From positions 1-64,000 of the forward strand of contig NZ_JAOTJC010000016.1 in assembly GCF_025628895.1 (NCBI RefSeq): a stretch of DNA of 64,000 nt, given 5' to 3'. Both the position numbers and the translations under genes were made by a program. Source of the DNA: Alteromonas salexigens (GTDB taxonomy: Bacteria > Pseudomonadota > Gammaproteobacteria > Enterobacterales > Alteromonadaceae). Of the stretch, positions 35,380 through 44,163 are shown in pieces (position 1 is the stretch's first letter; each line of letters opens with the position of its first letter). Below the pieces are notes generated by a model that searched no databases, was not told the DNA's origin, and worked only from the letters and a program-made list of their open reading frames with translations.

Positions 35380-37272
35380 TTAGTCTTCCACAAACCCTTC
35401 ATTAGCTTTGATCGTCAGCGGATGATAACCCGGCTTGGCTTCAGCGAAGGCTTTCGCCGCGAACGCTTTGCCTTCCGGCGTTTTTGCCAGCTCACGATAA
35501 AGAGGCTTCACCAGCTTATTACGGCCAATATTAACCAGGTACGAGTACAGGCGGTCATACGCCGGCTTATACTCGTTCTGGACCGCCAGCAGCAGCCAGC
35601 TATGGGCAATTTCATTATTTTTGCTGTCAGTCAGTGCAAAGGCACTATCCAGTTCGGCCAGTTGTTCATCACTCAGTTCACGTGGTAGGTTATTCAGGAA
35701 ATACAGCCACTCGTGCACCGTCCAGTCCTGGGTGGCGATATCCGTCGCGGCGGTGTCACCTTTTAGCCAGGCACTGCGCTGATCATCTATATTGGTGAAT
35801 GCGTCAGAGCTGGGTTTTGGTGCCCCTTCAGGAATGCCCGGTTCAAAAATCCACTGCATTATGCGCTCTTTGCTGAGTTTGTCCGGATACTGGGCCAACA
35901 GTGTCTGCTCCAGATAGGCGATGAATTCGTCGGTAGTAATACTTTGAAACGCGAAGTGTTCAAAGTATTCCACTAAAAAGGCATCAAACGCTTCCCGGCC
36001 AATGGTGTGTTCAATTTCACGCAGGAACAACGCGCCTTTTTCGTAAGGGATATCGGAGAAAACGGCATCCGGATCCCGCCCGCGCAGATCAATGGCCAGA
36101 ATTTCATCGTCTGCAGGTAAGGCGGCAATATCTTCCTGCAGATCCTGATAGCCCAGCACAGCTTCCATACGGTAGCGGTCGTGGCCATAAATCATTTCCA
36201 TGATGCGGTAGGTCAGATACGTGGTAAAGCCTTCGTTCAGCCACAGATCCCGCCAGGTGGCATTGGTCACCGTATTACCCGACCAGCTGTGCGCCAGCTC
36301 GTGGGCAATCAGCGAGACCAGACTTTTGTCGCCGGCAATAACGGTGGGCGTTATAAACGACAGGCGCGGGTTTTCCATGCCGCCAAACGGGAAGGACGGG
36401 GGCAGGATCAGCAGATCGTAGCGATCCCAGCTATACGGGCCGTACTTTTCTTCGGTTGCCTCCAGCATGCTCTCGGTGTCTTCAAATTCTGCAGCAGCAG
36501 CGTCGAGCATGGATGGCTCAGCGTATACGCCCGTGCGCGGTCCCATGGGCGTGAACTCCAAATCACCGATGGCCAGTGCAATCAGGTACGAAGGCACGGG
36601 TTGCGGCATAGTAAATTCATACACGCCATCGCGCTCGGTCTGCGGATCGTTGGACGCGCTCATCACCGCCAGCAACGCTTCCGGTGTACGAATAGTGGCA
36701 TCATAGGTAACCCGGACCTTAGGGGAGTCCTGTAGTGGAATGAAGCTACGGGCATGGATAGCCTGCGCCTGAGTAAACAGGAAGGGGTGTTTTTTACCAG
36801 CAGTCTGGGCCGGTGTCAGCCACTGGACGCCGGAGGCATCGGGCGAGGTGGCGTAATGCACGGTGACTTTATTCGCTTCTGCGGGCAGCATAATATTCAG
36901 CGGCGTCCCCAGATCCGTGTCGGTTTCACCCATCGAGTAATCGACCTCTTCGCCGTCGACAGTGACTTTATTAATCGTCAGCGCGCGGGTATCCAGCACC
37001 AGTCGTTTAGCGTCTTCTTTCTGGCGCTCTACAGTCAGAGTGGCAGTGCCGTGAAGCTGACGGGCTTCAAAGTCTGCCGTGAGGTCCAAATCCAGGTGAG
37101 TAACCCGGATGGTGTCGGGGTTAGCAAACGAGTGATAATCTTTACCCGCTTGTATTTCTGCGGTCTGTTGCGCTTGGTCACTGTCGCTGGTAGCGGCAGT
37201 ATCCGTGGTGGGGGCTTCGCTACAGGCCCACAACAGGGGCGCTGCCAGCGACAGCCAGAATAGCTTTTTCAT
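35380..37272 (-). CDS. M1-family metallopeptidase lipoprotein (leukotriene-A4-hydrolase-like)
   Basis: This 630-residue zinc aminopeptidase is anchored as a lipoprotein (lipobox LLWAC, Cys about 17). The N-terminal beta domain spans about 60-250. The exopeptidase motif is FGGMENPRLSF (about 300). The zinc site is HELAHSW (about 323) with the distal Glu in NEGFTTYL, and the conserved Tyr lies further on. A helical C-terminal armadillo-like domain runs to the end. ATG 37272 gives a clean lipoprotein signal; a frame extending to 37377 was rejected. It likely trims peptides in the periplasm. It lies next to, but not clearly within, the TPR/ExbBD operon: a hairpin (37341-37370) separates them. Confidence 0.9.
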   Translation of the reverse strand: MKKLFWLSLAAPLLWACSEAPTTDTAATSDSDQAQQTAEIQAGKDYHSFANPDTIRVTHLDLDLTADFEARQLHGTATLTVERQKEDAKRLVLDTRALTINKVTVDGEEVDYSMGETDTDLGTPLNIMLPAEANKVTVHYATSPDASGVQWLTPAQTAGKKHPFLFTQAQAIHARSFIPLQDSPKVRVTYDATIRTPEALLAVMSASNDPQTERDGVYEFTMPQPVPSYLIALAIGDLEFTPMGPRTGVYAEPSMLDAAAAEFEDTESMLEATEEKYGPYSWDRYDLLILPPSFPFGGMENPRLSFITPTVIAGDKSLVSLIAHELAHSWSGNTVTNATWRDLWLNEGFTTYLTYRIMEMIYGHDRYRMEAVLGYQDLQEDIAALPADDEILAIDLRGRDPDAVFSDIPYEKGALFLREIEHTIGREAFDAFLVEYFEHFAFQSITTDEFIAYLEQTLLAQYPDKLSKERIMQWIFEPGIPEGAPKPSSDAFTNIDDQRSAWLKGDTAATDIATQDWTVHEWLYFLNNLPRELSDEQLAELDSAFALTDSKNNEIAHSWLLLAVQNEYKPAYDRLYSYLVNIGRNKLVKPLYRELAKTPEGKAFAAKAFAEAKPGYHPLTIKANEGFVED

Positions 37273-37340
37273 TGGAATTCCTGGTTCGGCTAAATTTAAC
37301 GGGTCACAGCATACCAAAAATTCATTGTCAGGGGAGAGAT

Positions 37341-37370
37341 CACAGCACTGCAAGGTCATGCAGTGCTGTG
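37341..37370. terminator. Perfect 12-bp hairpin at the end of the large leftward operon
   Basis: CACAGCACTGCA (37341-37352) pairs perfectly with TGCAGTGCTGTG (37359-37370) around AGGTCA. It lies 14 bp after the stop of the AgmX/PglI-like gene and 69 bp before the peptidase ATG. No T-run follows, so it may attenuate or stabilise transcripts rather than fully terminate. Confidence 0.6.
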
Positions 37371-37383
37371 CAGTCATGTGTAC

Positions 37384-38373
37384 TTAATAAGGCAGGAAGT
37401 TAAATGCATATTCCAGCTGGGTTTGCGATACGTTCTGGGCACCAAAGTTAATCATGGCCACTCGTGCCAGCAGTTTATTCTCCAGCTCCGGATGGTCCAG
37501 TTCACTGTTCACGATGCTGATATCGGACACGCTGCCGTTAGGCTCTATGGTCAGCTTCATGGTCACTTTCCCCTGTAAGGAGGGATCAGCGCGCAGTGCC
37601 CGCCGGTATAAGGCGTAAACCGCCCCTTTATTGGCGTCCAGTACTTTGCGGATAGACTCAAGATCACGATTGCCGATCACCTCTGATTCTTCCTCAATGC
37701 GCTTGGCTGCCAGTGACGCCACACCTTCTTCGGGTGCTTCGAACTCTGTCCCCCGTCGCCCTGCCAGCTCGCCCCGGGCACCGATATTCTGACTGACTTC
37801 CGCGTTCTGTACCCCACCACTGGTCTGAGTAACCTTATCGGCAGCAATACGTTTGCGGGTGGTTTGTTCCGCTTTGCCCGCGCCTTCTACAACCTGGGTG
37901 TTGGCCAGGTTGTCCAGGCTGGTGCTGTCCCGCATACTCATCAGGTCATCCTGAAACGCCAGCACGCCGGTCTTCTTAGCATTTTCCCGGGCCTCTGCCA
38001 CCTTTTCTTCCTGCGTCGGTTCAGGTTTAGGTTGTGGCTTTGGCTCAGGCTTCGGACGGGGCTTGGGCTCCGGCTTCGGCTCAGGTTTTGGCTCCGGTGG
38101 CTTCTCTTCCGGTACCACCTCTTCTGCGACGGGTTCCGGTTCGGGCTTCACTTCAGGGGCCAGCGGCAATTCAACCGGCTCGATGATCCGCGCCAGTTGC
38201 GGCGGTAACTTTTCTTCCTCTTCTCTGGAAACGGGCGGCAGCTCGGTAAGCTGGATTACCACTGCGGCCAGCAGGGTAATGGCTAAAACACCCACCGTAA
38301 TGCGGGAAAACTGTTTATTTTCCTGTTCGCAGGACTCCCATGGCAGGCGGGTTTGCATGGTTACGCTACTCAC
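37384..38373 (-). CDS. TonB-like energy-coupling protein, AgmX/PglI C-terminal domain
   Basis: This 329-residue protein has one N-terminal membrane helix (about 22-44), a long Pro/Glu/Lys linker (about 65-130, many PKPEPKP units) that can span the periplasm, and a C-terminal TonB-like AgmX/PglI domain (about 235-329: VLDANKGAVYALYRRALR, KVTMKLTIEPNGSVSDISIV). Such proteins pass motor energy from ExbB/ExbD-type complexes to envelope partners; the AgmX-type domain is known from Myxococcus gliding (GltG/GltJ-like). GTG 38373 was chosen because GGAGG lies six bases upstream, with the start overlapping the exbD stop. It ends the leftward operon. Confidence 0.8.
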   Translation of the reverse strand: MSSVTMQTRLPWESCEQENKQFSRITVGVLAITLLAAVVIQLTELPPVSREEEEKLPPQLARIIEPVELPLAPEVKPEPEPVAEEVVPEEKPPEPKPEPKPEPKPRPKPEPKPQPKPEPTQEEKVAEARENAKKTGVLAFQDDLMSMRDSTSLDNLANTQVVEGAGKAEQTTRKRIAADKVTQTSGGVQNAEVSQNIGARGELAGRRGTEFEAPEEGVASLAAKRIEEESEVIGNRDLESIRKVLDANKGAVYALYRRALRADPSLQGKVTMKLTIEPNGSVSDISIVNSELDHPELENKLLARVAMINFGAQNVSQTQLEYAFNFLPY

Positions 38374-38881
38374 TGGCCGCCTCCGCTGACTGAATTTGCT
38401 CAACGGCCAGTGCCAAATCGGTATAACCGGCTGCGGCACAGGTTGCCATAATCCGCTTTAACAGCGCATAAGGCACAGCCTGATCGCCCATGATAGTAAT
38501 CGCCAGCTCACCCTCACTATCTGCACCACGGGACTGCTGACGCCTGGCCTTGCGGTATTCCAATTCTTCCAGCAGCGCTGCTATGGTGTCTCCCCCGGCT
38601 TGCATAATCGCCGGTACATCAGCCACTTTCTGACCCTGTAAAATCAGGTTCTCGGTATTTACCATCAACAATAAGGTTTCCCGTGCCGGAGTCTCCGAGG
38701 TGGCTGCAGGCAGCGTCACCGACTTATGGTTGTCCAGCACCTGTACGTCCGACGAGTTCAGCATCAGGAAGAACACCAGAATGGTGAAGATATCCATCAG
38801 CGATACCAGGCTCAATTTAGCGTGTTGCGACTGGCGTTTGTGATGACGCTCCATACGTTTCGCGCGCATTGACTGCTTCAC
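38366..38881 (-). CDS. ExbD/TolR-family protein (second copy)
   Basis: This 171-residue inner-membrane stator protein of a proton-driven motor has a short basic N-terminus and one membrane helix (SLVSLMDIFTILVFFLMLNSS, about 24-44). Its Asp (LMDIFTILV) is the conserved proton-binding residue. A periplasmic domain follows (about 45-171), including AITIMGDQAVPYALLKRIM, typical of ExbD. It overlaps the upstream exbD-like gene by 4 bp and the downstream TonB-like gene by 8 bp. Two non-identical ExbD proteins with one ExbB match the AglQ/AglS with AglR arrangement. Confidence 0.85.
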   Translation of the reverse strand: MKQSMRAKRMERHHKRQSQHAKLSLVSLMDIFTILVFFLMLNSSDVQVLDNHKSVTLPAATSETPARETLLLMVNTENLILQGQKVADVPAIMQAGGDTIAALLEELEYRKARRQQSRGADSEGELAITIMGDQAVPYALLKRIMATCAAAGYTDLALAVEQIQSAEAASE

Positions 38882-39465
38882 TGGCCACCTCCTGATTGGG
38901 TATCAACGGCACCAGAGGCCTGCATGAGGCGCTCCATATCAGCCAGATCAGCCGGCACATCGGCAAAACCGACTTCGGGAAACAGTTCAGCATCCACTAC
39001 CGAGGCGGCGACCACATCCTTATATGAGCGGGTGGTTTCCAGCAGGGTAATGATATGTTGATAGGGCACATCATCCTTAATCAGCAGGGTGACGTTCTTT
39101 TTCTCTACGCCTTTTGCCAACAGCGTTTGCTTTAGCTGACGCAAAATCAGCTCGAGACCGTCCCAGTCCTGTACTATTTCACCGCCTGTGCCTGCCTGGG
39201 CGGGCAACGATTTCACCAGGTAACCTTCCGGGAAGAAGACGGCCATGCCTTCGTTCCCCACCAGCACTTCCAGCTGCTCCTCGGCAATGGCATCGGTACT
39301 GCCCTCCCCCTGCAACCCCGGCAAGTTCAGTTCAATCACCGTGATGCGGGAAAACACCATCATCATTAATAATACGGGGACCAGCACGATCATGAGATTC
39401 ATGAACGACGTGATATCCAGCTCGGCGTCTTTTTTAGGTCGCTTTATCCGCCTTTTAAGCATCAT
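38878..39465 (-). CDS. ExbD/TolR-family protein (first copy)
   Basis: This 195-residue protein has a basic start (MMLKRRIKRPKKDAELDITS), then one membrane helix (FMNLMIVLVPVLLMMMVFS, about 21-39). The conserved acidic residue sits before the helix in AELDITSFMN. The periplasmic part contains VTLLIKDDVPYQHIITLLE, the ExbD core, and a long acidic insertion (about 50-85). It differs clearly from the second ExbD. It follows the ExbB-like gene by 5 bp and overlaps the next gene by 4 bp. Confidence 0.85.
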   Translation of the reverse strand: MMLKRRIKRPKKDAELDITSFMNLMIVLVPVLLMMMVFSRITVIELNLPGLQGEGSTDAIAEEQLEVLVGNEGMAVFFPEGYLVKSLPAQAGTGGEIVQDWDGLELILRQLKQTLLAKGVEKKNVTLLIKDDVPYQHIITLLETTRSYKDVVAASVVDAELFPEVGFADVPADLADMERLMQASGAVDTQSGGGQ

Positions 39466-39470
39466 CAGAT

Positions 39471-40136
39471 TTACTCGTCAGAGGCGCGGGTGTTCGCAGA
39501 CAGCGATTTTTTGGCCATCAGCAGGTTAATGCACTTCACTCCTGCCATCTCCATACTGTCGACGATTTCGGTCGTTTTAGTTTGCAGCATGGCGTGAAAG
39601 GCCAGTAACGGAATAGCGGATATCAGACCAAACGCTGTGGTGTTCATTGCTACCGATATACTCTGCGAAAGTAAGCTGGCTTTTTCAGACGGATCCGCGT
39701 TGGCTACCGCCGAAAACGCCGCAATCAAACCTATGATGGTACCCAATAGCCCCAACAGGGTGGCAATGTTTGCCAGCGTACCTAAATAAGGAGTGCGTTG
39801 TTCCAGGCGCGGAATGGTTTCCATCAGCCCTTCTTCCATTGCGTATTCCACGTCATCCCGGCGCGGGCTTAGCTTAAGGCGCGCAATACCGGCACCAATG
39901 ACCCGGGTCACCGGCGCATTGTCACGCTCGCTCATGCGTACCACCGAGTCGTACTGACTGGCATTCAGCATCGGCTCGATTTCTGCGAAGGCCCGTTTAT
40001 TGGTGCGCTTAGCGCCAGACAGAAAGATATACCGCTCGATGGCAATGGCCACACCCAGCGCCAGTACCAGCGCGATGGGGAACATAAACGGGCCGCCTTC
40101 CTGAAAAAAGCGCACAACGACGTTGAAAAAATCCAT
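39471..40136 (-). CDS. MotA/TolQ/ExbB-family proton channel protein
   Basis: This 221-residue motor protein has three membrane helices (about 15-38, 113-140 and 160-185). The family signature regions are RRDDVEYAMEEGL and TPYLGTLANIATLLGLLGTI (about 110-130), followed by SISVAMNTTAFGLISAIPLL. Together with the two ExbD-like proteins it should form an inner-membrane complex driven by the proton motive force. A 97-bp gap separates it from the gene upstream, so a separate internal promoter is possible. Confidence 0.88.
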   Translation of the reverse strand: MDFFNVVVRFFQEGGPFMFPIALVLALGVAIAIERYIFLSGAKRTNKRAFAEIEPMLNASQYDSVVRMSERDNAPVTRVIGAGIARLKLSPRRDDVEYAMEEGLMETIPRLEQRTPYLGTLANIATLLGLLGTIIGLIAAFSAVANADPSEKASLLSQSISVAMNTTAFGLISAIPLLAFHAMLQTKTTEIVDSMEMAGVKCINLLMAKKSLSANTRASDE

Positions 40137-40233
40137 ACCTAAGTCTCACTCTTAAACGTGTATTGGGTTGTTTTACCGCAATAAAAAATTGATGTCGTTA
40201 TTGCCTGACTGACTCATCAGGCTGTATGTATAC

Positions 40234-40539
40234 CTAATTCTCATCCTGTGATGCACCTTGCATCACTTGCTCAATAGCCAGTTGCCGGGTGAAGCTGTCA
40301 CGATGAATGGGGCGTGGTGATATCAGTGCCGGTTGCCAGTTTAGCGCTCCCTCGATGGGGCGATACTTGGGCAGCTGCCACGGCACAATACTCAGCACCC
40401 GGGGCTGCTCTTTATTGCCACGGATGGTCGCTTCCAGCTTGAGCGGCTCCCCTGCCTTTGCTTCCTCCACTTGCTGGGCCTGCGCAGGAAATGTCATCAC
40501 ACTCAACCACAGCAAAGCCGCCGGTCCTGAATACTTCAT
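40234..40539 (-). CDS. Small periplasmic protein of the TPR/ExbBD operon
   Basis: This 101-residue protein has a signal peptide (residues 1-21, ending PAQAQQ). The mature part contains EPLKLEATIRGNKEQPRVLSIVPWQLP (read here as pieces LKLEATIRGN, QPRVLSIVPW), a beta-like stretch followed by Pro/Arg-rich sequence. No family is recognised. It is coupled to the upstream TPR lipoprotein gene by a 4-bp overlap (ATGA). Confidence 0.65.
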   Translation of the reverse strand: MKYSGPAALLWLSVMTFPAQAQQVEEAKAGEPLKLEATIRGNKEQPRVLSIVPWQLPKYRPIEGALNWQPALISPRPIHRDSFTRQLAIEQVMQGASQDEN

Positions 40540-41249
40540 GCAGTGTCTCCTGTGCTGGTCAGTTGCCGCTTCAAGTCAGCAATCCAGGCGTTAATCTGAC
40601 GCCCCGGCCGGGAGCTGTCAAAGTCATCCTCGCTAAGCTGTTGCAACTGCTGATATTGCTGATAATCGTCCAGAGCAGCCTGCTTATCTCCCAGGTACAG
40701 ATCATACAGGATCCCCCGGTTGCGGTACGCGGGCGCATACCCGGCCCAGGCATCCAGTGCACGATTGTAATGCATCAGTGCTTCGTCGAAACGGCCTTTC
40801 TCGCGCAGAATGGCGGCCAGCCGGTTATGGGCGTAATAAGTATACGGATTCGCTGATAGCGCCTGGCGGTAATGGTTCAGGGCTTTGTCGCTATCCCCGC
40901 TGGCCAGCGCATAATCGCCTTGCAGTACGTACATGGCGGCACTGCGCTGAGGCTGGGCCATAAGCGTGGCCAGTTGTCTGGCCGCGTCGGCCAGCTGTTC
41001 ATCCTGAATAGCCTGCTGAATACTCACCAGCTGCGCTTTCAGCTCTGGCGGCAGGGGCGTTTTGGCCCGCTGGTATTTATTTGTAGACTGTTTCAACGTC
41101 TGCGCCTGGGACTGACTGTCAGCCGTTTGCGCGGGAGTGTCCGGGGTGGTGGCCGCTGGCCGCTTATCAGCGTTCTCCACCGGGAGATTACTGCACGCGG
41201 TCAGTGTCATTACCAGCCCCAACAGCGCGGCATTACAAATCGTTTTCAT
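40536..41249 (-). CDS. TPR lipoprotein
   Basis: This 237-residue protein has a lipobox (MTLTAC, Cys about 19), a Thr/Gln/Ala-rich linker, and about four tetratricopeptide repeats (residues 70-215; the clearest read YVLQGDYALASGDSDKALNHY and NRLAAILREKGRFDEALMHY). It probably works as a scaffold in the periplasm. The start overlaps the upstream large TPR gene by 17 bp. It may be a counterpart of the small TPR lipoprotein (AglT/GltE) of the Myxococcus complex, an inference from gene order and domain only. Confidence 0.78.
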   Translation of the reverse strand: MKTICNAALLGLVMTLTACSNLPVENADKRPAATTPDTPAQTADSQSQAQTLKQSTNKYQRAKTPLPPELKAQLVSIQQAIQDEQLADAARQLATLMAQPQRSAAMYVLQGDYALASGDSDKALNHYRQALSANPYTYYAHNRLAAILREKGRFDEALMHYNRALDAWAGYAPAYRNRGILYDLYLGDKQAALDDYQQYQQLQQLSEDDFDSSRPGRQINAWIADLKRQLTSTGDTA

Positions 41250-44163
41250 GCAACACCTCGGTTATTTCCTGCTTGCGATAGCGCACTGGCAATAAGGCAG
41301 CCAGTGACTCCATTGACGCCTGTACCCACTCGTCGTAAATGCCGCCGGGTATACGGTTAGCATTTAGCTCGTACACCGCAATGGCTTTCTCCTCAAACGG
41401 GAACGCCTGCTCTTCCAGCAGTATCTCATACTGGGTTGCTTCCAGTGCAGACAAGCCTTCAGGACGTTCTGAGTCCATTAAATCATTCGCCAGTGTCAGG
41501 TAAATTTCACCCAGCCGGTGATTGGCTTCCGTGGCGTACTGACGAACACCATATGCTATGACTTTATTAAACGCCGCCAGGGCTTTCTCCAGCGCCTGGC
41601 GCTTTTGTGCCAGCGACTCCCGTATCGGGGCCGTCAGCTTAATGCGTTCAAACACCGTTTCTGCATCGGTGGCAAATACCATCGCGCTCATCGCTGCCAG
41701 TGTGCGCGAACGGGGGGTCGCATCGTCGCCCGCTTCGTCGTGATGGGTGATCAGCTTGTTCAGCCAGTAGCGCCGCTTGCTGTCTTCACCGCTTTGCTTA
41801 TAGAACTCACTCATGGTGTAACGGGCTTCTACCGCCCTGTCGAAGGGTCGGGGGACGTTGTGTGCATAGGTTCGATACGCCGCCAGCGCCTGCTCACGCT
41901 GCTCAGCTTCCATATAATAATCTGCCGCCTGCCACAATGCGTCGCGCCCCTGCGCCGTGTTGGGATCAGCCTGGTATCTTTCCATCAGGTGCGCCGCGGC
42001 CTGGCCCCACTGCTCTGTTTGTTCATACACAAACAACAGCTTGTCAGGCACGGTCTGTTGCAGTTCATGCTCAGGAAAACGCCGGGCGAAGTCGTTAAGG
42101 TAACGCTCCGCGGCCTGGTAGTCTTTTAAAGACAATAAATGACTGATCACATCATACTGCGCATTAATACGGGCGTCGCTGGCGGGCAACGCTTCAATGA
42201 GCGTGGTGAGGTGCTCGATCGCCTCGGGCAGTTTGTTTTGTGCTACCGCTGCATCGGCCTGACGATATAATATCGTGGCATAGGTTTGGGCCAGCTCCGG
42301 ATAACGTGGATCGCTTTCTGGCAGGCTGGCAAGCAGCGTTTCTACCACCGGCTGCGCTTTGGTATACGCTTGCTGGCCATACAAACTGTAAGCTTTTACT
42401 ACTCTTGCCGCAGTAAGTTCCTGCTGGGTCAGCTTTGCGTCTCCTTGACCTTCAAACGCCAGCAGCCACTCACTCCACTGCTGCGCCTGCGGGTACTGCT
42501 GACGATCGAAAAAATGCTGCATAAGGGTTTGGGCAACCCGGGGCGCGCGGGCATCCTGAGTAAAGGTATTCACAAACCGCTCGCGACTGGCATTCTGCGC
42601 GTCGGTCTGAGCAGGCTTAGTCGCCGTCAGTTGCTCATACGCCAGCAGCGCATTATAGGCTCCCTGCGCCGCCTGTTCGTGCTGTAAATTCTGATAAGCA
42701 AATTTCTCGTAAGCGGCAATGGCTTCCTCAAATTTGCCGGCGTCATACAGGCTCTCTGCCAGGTAAAACTGCATGTCCGGGGTTTTCGGATCGTCCGGGA
42801 ACAACGTGATAAATTCCCGGTAATAGCGCGCGGCATTGGCGTAAGCTTTCGCCAGTTGCTTGTCATTCAGAGCGGCCACAAGGGCTGCCTGGCGCTCGGT
42901 CAGGTTGGGGTCGGCCGGATTCTCTGCCAGCGACTGGGCCAGGCTGTGTTCGGTCTGAGAAAGGGTCAGTAAATAATCATGCAGGTACGGGGCCGACTTC
43001 TCACGGTAAATTTCTGACCATTCATTCCACACCCCGTACGTTGCACCGAAGGTGTTCACAAACCGCGCCTTCGCCTGTAACGCCAGCGACGGGAAATCGC
43101 CAAGGATAAAGGCATCCACATGTTTAACAAAAAACGCCACGGACAGTGGGTGCGAGACATGCCGTAAGGCAAATTCCAGATACACGTCAGCGGCATCCTG
43201 ATAGCGGTCGTTATTCAGATGCTGTTGGGCAAGCTCCTGGTAAATCAGGTACTGATGCGGCGCCACATCCCTTTCGGCGTAAAAGGCGGCAATGGCTTCA
43301 CCATCGCCGCGATAGGAAAACAGCAGTGCCATAATGCGCAATGCATCAGATACCAGCTTTTGCTCGCCTTTTGGCAGCATGTCCACTTCCGGCGGCGTGC
43401 CGTTAAAAGCGAACACGGCCTCTGGCAGCGCCGAGAAGCTGGCATCGACCATGGTATCGAATGCCGAAAGCGCACCGTCATATTGTTCCAGCTTAAAGTG
43501 CGACCAGCCTTTCATGTACGCCGACATCACATAGAAGTTGCTGGAGGCGTCGGCTTGCATACTCAACCGGTATGCTCGGGCCGCGTCTTGATAACGGTCG
43601 TTGGCGTAGTGCGCTTCGCCCAGTCTGAACCAGGCCTCCGGGGCATGCAGCGAGTCTGGCTGTACTTCAAGCAGCTTCCTGAGCACCCGCACACTGTTGG
43701 CCGTCTGGCCCTGTAAATCGTAGGCGCGGGACAACTGATAGAGAATTTCTTCCTGGGTTTCTTCGTCCGGATAGGTGTCCAGCAACGCTTCGTAGGTATC
43801 AATGGCCCGCTGCCAGGCTTTGCTGTTTGTCTGACGCCGGGGATCCTGGGTGCCATCAGCCTGGTGTTTTTCGGCCAGCAACATTTCCACATCGCCAAGG
43901 CGTAACTGAATATGCTGTGCCAGTTCCGGATCTTTCAGCTTCTTCAAAATGACGCCATAACCATCCCGTAACTCGGTAAGCGGCGCAACCGGCGCTTCTG
44001 AAGGAGTCACCGTCACAGGTTTTATGTCCAGTGAGTTGAGTAATGGCGTATCAGTTTGCGTAGCCACTACCGGCGCCTGTTCACTGTTAGTGGTACAACC
44101 GGCCAGCAGGAGTGCCGCGCTAATGGCACTCAGTAATGTGCGGCGTGAAGTGCGCAATGGCAT
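41233..44163 (-). CDS. Very large TPR lipoprotein
   Basis: This 976-residue protein has a Tat-like or Sec lipoprotein signal (RTSRRTLLSAISAALLLAGC, Cys about 22). The rest is an almost continuous array of TPR-like repeats (for example AWFRLGEAHYANDRYQDAAR and DMQFYLAESLYDAGKFEEAI), running from about residue 100 to 940. It resembles in layout the giant TPR proteins of outer-membrane trafficking or Glt-type complexes. Its first base overlaps the stop of the next TPR gene upstream, and it overlaps the smaller TPR gene downstream by 17 bp. The role is inferred as a periplasmic scaffold of the ExbBD-driven machine. Confidence 0.8.
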   Translation of the reverse strand: MPLRTSRRTLLSAISAALLLAGCTTNSEQAPVVATQTDTPLLNSLDIKPVTVTPSEAPVAPLTELRDGYGVILKKLKDPELAQHIQLRLGDVEMLLAEKHQADGTQDPRRQTNSKAWQRAIDTYEALLDTYPDEETQEEILYQLSRAYDLQGQTANSVRVLRKLLEVQPDSLHAPEAWFRLGEAHYANDRYQDAARAYRLSMQADASSNFYVMSAYMKGWSHFKLEQYDGALSAFDTMVDASFSALPEAVFAFNGTPPEVDMLPKGEQKLVSDALRIMALLFSYRGDGEAIAAFYAERDVAPHQYLIYQELAQQHLNNDRYQDAADVYLEFALRHVSHPLSVAFFVKHVDAFILGDFPSLALQAKARFVNTFGATYGVWNEWSEIYREKSAPYLHDYLLTLSQTEHSLAQSLAENPADPNLTERQAALVAALNDKQLAKAYANAARYYREFITLFPDDPKTPDMQFYLAESLYDAGKFEEAIAAYEKFAYQNLQHEQAAQGAYNALLAYEQLTATKPAQTDAQNASRERFVNTFTQDARAPRVAQTLMQHFFDRQQYPQAQQWSEWLLAFEGQGDAKLTQQELTAARVVKAYSLYGQQAYTKAQPVVETLLASLPESDPRYPELAQTYATILYRQADAAVAQNKLPEAIEHLTTLIEALPASDARINAQYDVISHLLSLKDYQAAERYLNDFARRFPEHELQQTVPDKLLFVYEQTEQWGQAAAHLMERYQADPNTAQGRDALWQAADYYMEAEQREQALAAYRTYAHNVPRPFDRAVEARYTMSEFYKQSGEDSKRRYWLNKLITHHDEAGDDATPRSRTLAAMSAMVFATDAETVFERIKLTAPIRESLAQKRQALEKALAAFNKVIAYGVRQYATEANHRLGEIYLTLANDLMDSERPEGLSALEATQYEILLEEQAFPFEEKAIAVYELNANRIPGGIYDEWVQASMESLAALLPVRYRKQEITEVLHENDL

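Noticed and set aside
36181..36735. 184-codon plus-strand open frame
   Set aside because: It is antisense to the M1 peptidase active-site region, with no ribosome site and an Arg/Gly-rich shadow composition.
40872..41360. 162-codon plus-strand open frame
   Set aside because: It is antisense to two TPR genes, with no recognised domain.
43219..43716. 165-codon plus-strand open frame
   Set aside because: It is antisense to the giant TPR lipoprotein gene; the codon pattern and residues are typical of a shadow.
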